From NCBI GenBank assembly GCA_900768805.1, contig CAAGEF010000189.1, positions 1 to 12,339 on the forward strand: DNA of 12,339 nt. The letters are read 5' to 3'. The notes beneath the pieces are model-generated. The model made no database searches and was not told where the DNA came from. It was given only the letters and a program-made list of their open reading frames with translations. Every line of letters starts with the position of its first letter. Position 1 is the stretch's first letter. Made by a program: the position numbers and the translations under genes. The stretch comes from Clostridia bacterium (GTDB lineage: Bacteria; Bacillota; Clostridia; TANB77; CAG-508). This document shows, piece by piece, positions 7,252 to 12,339 of this stretch.

Positions 7252-8499
7252 ATGTATAAAGAGTTTGGAATATCAGAAGAGTTAGAAAAATTAGCTATTG
7301 AAACAGAAGAAGAATTAAAAGATATTTTTAAAGAAATAGATTCTAGATGTACAAAAAATTCCTTAAAGGTTTTGTCAGCATTTCAAAATAATAGAATATC
7401 AGATATGCATTTTGGAACTACAACAGGATATGGGTATAATGATATTGGAAGAGATACTATAGAAAAAGTTTTTGCAGAAGTATTAAAAGCAGAGGATTGC
7501 TTAGTTAGAACTCAATTTATATCTGGAACTCATGCAATAACAGTAGCTTTATTTGCATGCTTAAGACCAGGTAATACAATGCTTAGTATTTGTGGAAAGC
7601 CTTATGATACCTTAGATTCAATAATAGGTTTAGAAGAAAATGCTAGCTCTTTAAAAGCATTTAATATAAATTATGAACAAATAGATTTAGTGAATAATGA
7701 CTTTGATATTCCTAAAATAGTAGAAAGAGTTTCTAAAGGAAATGTTAAATTAATCGAAATTCAGAGATCTAGAGGATATTCTTTGCGTCATAGTTTAACA
7801 ATAGATAAAATAGAAAAAGTAATAAAAGCAATAAAAGAAGTGAATAAAGAATCGATAATAATGGTTGATAATTGCTATGGTGAATTTGTTGATGATAAAG
7901 AACCAATAGAACTTGGTGCAGATTTAATGGTAGGTTCTTTAATAAAAAATTTAGGAGGAGGTTTAGCCCCTAATGGTGCATATATTGCAGGAAGAGCTGA
8001 TTTAGTAAATTTAGCAGCTGAGAGATTAACTTCACCAGGACAAGGAAAAGAGGTAGGACCAACTTTGGGAATAAACAAAAGTATTCTTCAAGGAATTTAT
8101 ATGGCACCATCAGTTGTTGCAAGTAGTTTAAAAACAGCAGTATTTACAAGTAAAATTCTAGAAAAAATAGGTTATAAAGTACAACCAAAATGGAATGAAA
8201 AAAGAGCAGATATAGTTCAAACAATAGAATTTGGAAATAGTGAAGATTTAATAAAATACTGTCAAGGAATTCAATCAGGTTCTGCAATAGATTCAAATTC
8301 AGTTCCAATGCCATGGGATATGCCAGGATACACAGATCAAGTAATAATGGCAGCAGGAGCTTTTACAATGGGATCTTCAATAGAATTATCATGTGATGCT
8401 CCAATAAGACCACCATATGTAGCTTTTCAACAAGGAGCATTGACTTATGAATATGGAAAATTAGGGGTTTTAAAAGCAATACAAAATATAAAGAATTAA
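7252..8499 (+). CDS. Methionine gamma-lyase family PLP enzyme (aluminium-resistance/YnbB type)
   Basis: A 415-residue fold-type I PLP enzyme. K232 in SLIKNLGGGLAP (229-240) is the expected Schiff-base lysine. D206 in VDNCYGEF (205-212) would contact the PLP ring nitrogen. SGTHA (91-95) is the phosphate-binding loop, and YGYND (60-64) is a conserved active-site segment. The C-terminal CDAPIRPPY (381-389) is typical of the subgroup annotated as aluminium resistance protein or methionine gamma-lyase family protein. Classical lyases cleave the C-S bond of methionine to methanethiol, 2-oxobutyrate and ammonia, but this subgroup's true substrate is poorly established. The length matches the family (about 410-430). 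It follows the WG gene by 12 bases with AAAGGAG (7238-7244) overlapping that gene's stop, so the two are tightly coupled. The nucleosidase-like gene downstream is compatible with sulfur amino acid turnover. The family is secure, the substrate inferred. Confidence 0.88.
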   Translation: MYKEFGISEELEKLAIETEEELKDIFKEIDSRCTKNSLKVLSAFQNNRISDMHFGTTTGYGYNDIGRDTIEKVFAEVLKAEDCLVRTQFISGTHAITVALFACLRPGNTMLSICGKPYDTLDSIIGLEENASSLKAFNINYEQIDLVNNDFDIPKIVERVSKGNVKLIEIQRSRGYSLRHSLTIDKIEKVIKAIKEVNKESIIMVDNCYGEFVDDKEPIELGADLMVGSLIKNLGGGLAPNGAYIAGRADLVNLAAERLTSPGQGKEVGPTLGINKSILQGIYMAPSVVASSLKTAVFTSKILEKIGYKVQPKWNEKRADIVQTIEFGNSEDLIKYCQGIQSGSAIDSNSVPMPWDMPGYTDQVIMAAGAFTMGSSIELSCDAPIRPPYVAFQQGALTYEYGKLGVLKAIQNIKN

Positions 8500-8532
8500 A
8501 AACAATAATGAAAAAATGCAAAAGGAGATACT

Positions 8533-9285
8533 ATGAGCTTAATATTACTACAAGGTGCAGAACCTTCAGAAACAGAATTCTTGGAGAGTAAATTAGAAAA
8601 TAGTGAAATTGTTATAATTGGTGGATTTACTTTTACAAAAGGAAAATATGAGAATCAAGACATAGTAATTTCTAGAACAAAAGTAGGAGAAATAAATGCA
8701 GCTGCAGCAACTAGTATAGGAATTATAGAATTTGAACCAGATATTATAATAAATCAAGGAACAGCCGGTGGTCATGGTAAAAATGTTCATAAAGGAGATT
8801 TTGTTATTGGAGAAAAATATATTCAAATAAATGCCTATTATTCTAATTATTTAGAAGAAGGTAAAGGTTCAAGATTAGAAAATTGGTGTTTAAGAGAATA
8901 TAAATCAGATGAAGAAAGTGATGAAAAGTTTAATTATAAGTTTGCTTCAAAAAAATTAGTAGAACTAGCCAAAAAAACTCTTCCAAAAATTTCTAATACA
9001 AAAGTTCATTGTGGAGTAATTGGAAGTGGAGATGTTTGGAACAGAGAAGCAGATAGAATATTATATTTAAATAAAGAATATAAAACATTATGTGAAGAAA
9101 TGGAAACTGCTGGAGTTTATAAAATTGCAAATAGTTTTAAAATTCCTGTTTTAACAATTAGGATAGTTTCAAATAATGAAATTTTAAAAGAAGAATATGA
9201 ACCTCAAATAGCTCAAAAATGTCAGAAAGTAATTTATAAATTTGTTAAAGAATTAGAAAATTGTGGAAAGTTAGAAATGGAGTAA
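8533..9285 (+). CDS. MTA/SAH nucleosidase-like protein (PNP/UDP phosphorylase superfamily)
   Basis: A 250-residue nucleoside phosphorylase/hydrolase superfamily protein. It shows NQGTAGG (74-80, the ribose/phosphate loop), GSGDVWNRE (164-172), EEMETAG (188-194, with M190 and E191 as the ribose-contacting pair) and IRIVSNNE (209-216). In characterised MTA/SAH nucleosidases the last segment reads SD, with Asp protonating purine N7. Here that Asp appears to be N214. A candidate for the N-terminal catalytic Glu is E10 (LQGAEPSE). Canonical enzymes release adenine from methylthioadenosine and S-adenosylhomocysteine and are about 230 residues, so this protein is slightly long, with an insert around 103-133. 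Start: ATG with AAAGGAG just upstream. It sits 33 bases after the PLP enzyme gene and 2 bases before the flavoprotein gene. Superfamily sure; exact substrate uncertain because of the Asn. Confidence 0.8.
   Translation: MSLILLQGAEPSETEFLESKLENSEIVIIGGFTFTKGKYENQDIVISRTKVGEINAAAATSIGIIEFEPDIIINQGTAGGHGKNVHKGDFVIGEKYIQINAYYSNYLEEGKGSRLENWCLREYKSDEESDEKFNYKFASKKLVELAKKTLPKISNTKVHCGVIGSGDVWNREADRILYLNKEYKTLCEEMETAGVYKIANSFKIPVLTIRIVSNNEILKEEYEPQIAQKCQKVIYKFVKELENCGKLEME
9279..9282 (+). promoter_or_regulatory. Ribosome binding site inside the previous gene, fixing the flavoprotein start
   Basis: GGAG sits in the last codons of the nucleosidase-like gene, five bases before the ATG at 9288. An in-frame TTG at 9261 is open but has no site of its own, and the flavoprotein's glycine motif follows directly from the ATG. 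The arrangement suggests translational coupling. Confidence 0.75.
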
Positions 9286-9287
9286 AT

Positions 9288-10538
<1,251 letters not shown>

Positions 10539-10592
10539 AGCAAAGAAATAATTCATAATTTAAGACAAATAAAAAATTAGGAGAATTTTATA

Positions 10593-11219
10593 ATGTTTAA
10601 AACAATTTCCGAAAATGCAATTACAGAAATAGTTGAAAAAAAATCAAAATTTATAGCACATTTATTTTATGTAGAAACAAAAGAACAAGCAGAAGAATAT
10701 ATAAAAGAAATAAGTAAAAAATATCATGATGCTAGGCACAATTGTTATGCATATAGTATTTTTTCAGCAGATGGAATAATAAATAAATTTAGTGATGATG
10801 GAGAACCATCAGGCACTGCTGGTGCACCAATGCTTGGTATTATAACAGGAAAAGAAATAACAAATGTATTAGTTATAGTAACTAGATATTTCGGTGGAAT
10901 ACTACTTGGGACAGGTGGTTTAGTAAGAGCATATTCTGAGGCAACTAGCAGAGTTTTAGAAAAAACTATAGTAATAAAAAGAGACTATGGATTAGAAGTA
11001 AGTTTTGAAACAGATTATTCTGATTTAGAAAAAATGAAGTATTATTTTCGACAAAATAATATAAAAGTCGTTGATATAAATTATGGAGAAAAAATAAAAA
11101 TAATAGCAGAAATTACTGAAGAAAAACTTCAAAAAATAGAAAATAATATAAATGAATTAAATTTTAAATTTAATAAGCCAAAAATAGAGAATAAAAAATT
11201 TATAGAGTTTGTCGAATAA
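10593..11219 (+). CDS. yigZ: YigZ/IMPACT family protein (UPF0029)
   Basis: A 208-residue protein with the complete YigZ/IMPACT N-terminal domain. It shows KKSKFIAH (16-23), HDARHNCYAY (45-54), DDGEPSGTAGAPML (68-81) and VTRYFGGILLGTGGLVRAYS (95-114). A C-terminal ferredoxin-like domain (about 130-205) completes the bacterial architecture. Length is typical (about 205-215). Bacterial members have no agreed function; eukaryotic IMPACT/Yih1 regulates the Gcn2 kinase, and a nucleic acid or ribosome link has been proposed. AGGAG at 10579-10583 supports the ATG. It follows the flavoprotein gene by 54 bases with no terminator or clear promoter between, so it is probably the last gene of the operon. 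Its 3' end carries a Spo0A box overlapping the final codons, and an inverted box lies at 11047-11055. Confidence 0.93.
   Translation: MFKTISENAITEIVEKKSKFIAHLFYVETKEQAEEYIKEISKKYHDARHNCYAYSIFSADGIINKFSDDGEPSGTAGAPMLGIITGKEITNVLVIVTRYFGGILLGTGGLVRAYSEATSRVLEKTIVIKRDYGLEVSFETDYSDLEKMKYYFRQNNIKVVDINYGEKIKIIAEITEEKLQKIENNINELNFKFNKPKIENKKFIEFVE
11047..11055 (-). promoter_or_regulatory. Inverted Spo0A box inside yigZ
   Basis: On the minus strand this reads TTTGTCGAA, a perfect match to the known 0A-box consensus. It lies 153 bases upstream of the tandem boxes and encodes Phe-Arg-Gln with CGA, an arginine codon rarely used here (AGA dominates). It may be chance, but the heptamer is otherwise found in this window only at the tandem site. 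Confidence 0.4.
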
Positions 11220-11226
11220 TGTCGAA
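11208..11226 (+). promoter_or_regulatory. Tandem Spo0A boxes upstream of spo0A
   Basis: TTTGTCGAA (11208-11216) matches the 0A-box consensus perfectly. A second TGTCGAA core (11220-11226) follows, with cores 10 bases apart (one helical turn) in the same orientation. This matches the spacing that lets Spo0A dimers bind side by side. The first box spans the yigZ stop region. The pair lies about 20 bases upstream of the likely -35 of spo0A, fitting autoregulation by phosphorylated Spo0A. Confidence 0.75.
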
Positions 11227-11244
11227 CAGCGCGATGAAATTAAC

Positions 11245-11273
11245 TTGCACAATGCTAATTTGAAGATTATAAT
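11245..11273 (+). promoter_or_regulatory. Probable sigma-A promoter of spo0A
   Basis: TTGCAC (11245-11250) and a perfect TATAAT (11268-11273) are 17 bases apart, predicting a start near 11280 and a leader of about 48 bases. The -35 is only a half match, consistent with a promoter helped by an activator. I see no sigma-H type sequence in the 108-base gap. Confidence 0.5.
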
Positions 11274-11313
11274 CAAACTCGTAAGAAGAAATGCTTACAA
11301 ATGATAAGTGTTT

Positions 11314-11319
11314 AGGAGG
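11314..11319 (+). promoter_or_regulatory. Ribosome binding site supporting the spo0A TTG start
   Basis: AGGAGG is eight bases before the TTG at 11328. No ATG lies between this site and the conserved receiver motif ADDN, so the TTG is the start. Confidence 0.85.
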
Positions 11320-11327
11320 AATTAGAT

Positions 11328-12140
11328 TTGAAAGAGAAAATTAAAATCTTAATAGCTGATGATAATTTTGATTTTGCATCTACAATTGCAAATTACATAG
11401 AAATGCAAGATGATATGGAGGTTTTAGCAATTGCAATAGATGGTTTAGAAGCTTTTGAAAAAATAAGGGATTTAAAGCCAGATGTAGTATTAATGGACAT
11501 GATTATGCCACATGTTGATGGAATTGGAGTTTTAGAAAAATTAAATGCAACAGGAATAATGCCAATATGTATAATGATTTCTGCTGTTGGTCAAGATGCT
11601 ATAACAGCAAGAGCAATTGAATTAGGTGCAAAATATTATATGGTAAAACCATTTGATATGGAACTTGCTATGAAAAGAGTTAGAGAATTGGCAATTAAAA
11701 ACGGAACTGTTAATATAAATATGAATTCTAATATTAAAGAAACGAAACAAACCTATATTGCAATGGAAAATGTTTCAAATAAAGATAACAATATAGAAGC
11801 TAGAGTAACAAATATAATACATGAAGTTGGTGTTCCAGCTCATATTAAAGGATATCAATATTTAAGAGATGGTATAATGATGGTTATAGAAAATGTTGAA
11901 GTTATAAATCAAATAACAAAAAGTTTATATCCAGATTTAGCCAAAAAGTATAAAACTACACCAAGCAGAGTAGAAAGAGCAATTCGTCATGCCATAGAAG
12001 TTGCATGGAATAGAGGACAAATAGAAGCAACTGAAAGAATATTTGGTTATACTGTAAATGCTAATAAAGGAAAGCCAACCAACAGTGAATTTATAGCAAT
12101 GATTGCTGATAAATTGAGATTAGAAATGAAGAGCGCATAG
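11328..12140 (+). CDS. spo0A: Sporulation master regulator Spo0A
   Basis: A 270-residue response regulator that, when phosphorylated, binds 0A boxes and commits the cell to sporulation. The receiver domain (1-about 125) has acidic pocket D11 and D12 (IADDN), phospho-acceptor D57 (VLMDMIMP), S85 (ISAVG) and K107 (MVKPFD). A variable linker (about 126-155) leads to the Spo0A C-terminal DNA-binding domain: VTNIIHEVGVPAHIKGYQYLRDGI (160-183), YPDLAKKYKTTPSRVERAIRHAIEVAW (201-227, including the recognition helix) and GKPTNSEFIAMIADKLRLE (248-266). Length matches the family (about 265-275). All key residues are present, so a working regulator is expected. The gene uses a TTG start and is followed by a strong terminator, so it is probably transcribed alone. 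It is preceded by yigZ rather than spoIVB, the usual neighbour. Confidence 0.98.
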   Translation: MKEKIKILIADDNFDFASTIANYIEMQDDMEVLAIAIDGLEAFEKIRDLKPDVVLMDMIMPHVDGIGVLEKLNATGIMPICIMISAVGQDAITARAIELGAKYYMVKPFDMELAMKRVRELAIKNGTVNINMNSNIKETKQTYIAMENVSNKDNNIEARVTNIIHEVGVPAHIKGYQYLRDGIMMVIENVEVINQITKSLYPDLAKKYKTTPSRVERAIRHAIEVAWNRGQIEATERIFGYTVNANKGKPTNSEFIAMIADKLRLEMKSA

Positions 12141-12180
12141 AAGATTTTTTGATTTATATGTTAGAATATAGAAATAAATT

Positions 12181-12226
12181 TCCTCCATATATTTATTTAA
12201 CAATAAATGTATGGGGGATTATTTTT
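12181..12226 (+). terminator. Rho-independent terminator after spo0A
   Basis: A 16-bp stem (12181-12196 with 12203-12218, two G-T pairs) has a 6-base loop TTAACA and is followed by TTATTTTT. The G-rich right arm (GGGGG) stands out from the AT-rich surroundings. It lies 40 bases after the spo0A stop. Confidence 0.85.
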
Positions 12227-12339
12227 AAATAGAATAATAGTTAGTGTAAAATAATTTTGGGGTAAAAAAATAAAATACTTATAAATTATAGTTTGTATGT
12301 GTGAATGATCATAATTTTAGGTGTTATTTTCGTTTGACA
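12227..12339 (+). other. AT-rich non-coding tail with a possible -35 at the edge
   Basis: I see no gene, RNA or repeat here. The final six bases (12334-12339) read TTGACA, a perfect -35 hexamer. The matching -10 would lie outside the window, so a promoter for a rightward gene is possible but unproven. Confidence 0.3.

Noticed and set aside
11281..11298. GTAAG/CTTAC inverted repeat before spo0A as a hairpin or riboswitch
   Set aside because: Only five pairs, no T-tract and no recognisable riboswitch core; probably chance in AT-rich DNA.
11983..11989. TGACGAA on the minus strand inside spo0A, a possible further 0A box
   Set aside because: It falls in codons for the conserved recognition helix (Ile-Arg-His) and lacks the flanking TTT of a full box, so it is probably fixed by protein sequence.
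12227..12339. A gene or RNA in the right-hand tail
   Set aside because: No open frame with a ribosome site and no stable structure; only the terminal TTGACA stands out.

Overview
The window comes from a very AT-rich, low-GC Gram-positive bacterium, most likely an anaerobic member of the Clostridia. The support for this is Spo0A, a PyrK/PyrD-1B type dihydroorotate dehydrogenase, a DHH-type manganese pyrophosphatase, strong AGGAGG-like ribosome binding sites, TTG starts, consensus sigma-A promoters and AGA-dominated arginine codon use. All ten genes lie on the + strand. No RNA gene, CRISPR array, insertion sequence or phage gene is visible. Most of the content is metabolic housekeeping; the more unusual material is in the intergenic DNA.

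Layout: (1) 1-1558, the 3' part of a tandem CbxX/SpoVK-type AAA+ ATPase gene that enters from the left edge and ends in a hairpin terminator. (2) 1602-2435, a xylose-isomerase-like TIM-barrel protein. (3) 2447-4218, a consensus promoter followed by pyrK-pyrD, the two subunits of NAD-linked dihydroorotate dehydrogenase. (4) 4219-5351, a possible promoter, an inverted pair of REP-like palindromes, ppaC and a strong terminator. (5) 5357-5391, a solitary GC-rich REP-like hairpin. (6) 5434-11219, a promoter and a probable five-gene operon: membrane-anchored WG-repeat protein, methionine gamma-lyase-like PLP enzyme, MTA/SAH-nucleosidase-like protein, HI0933-type flavoprotein and YigZ. (7) 11208-12226, tandem Spo0A boxes, a probable promoter, spo0A and a terminator. 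The last ~110 bases are AT-rich and non-coding, ending in TTGACA.

How the genes work together: PyrK and PyrD carry out the oxidative step of pyrimidine synthesis. PpaC pulls biosynthetic reactions forward by removing pyrophosphate. The lyase-like and nucleosidase-like proteins suggest sulfur amino acid or methyl-cycle salvage, though both could have other substrates. Spo0A is the master regulator of entry into sporulation. Perfect TGTCGAA boxes just upstream, and a third inverted one inside yigZ, suggest it regulates its own gene. The usual clostridial neighbour of spo0A, spoIVB, is absent here.

I did not find a clearly new multi-gene system. The best leads are the Spo0A-box cluster, the REPIN-like doublet in the probable ppaC leader, and a nucleosidase that appears to have Asn in place of the catalytic Asp.
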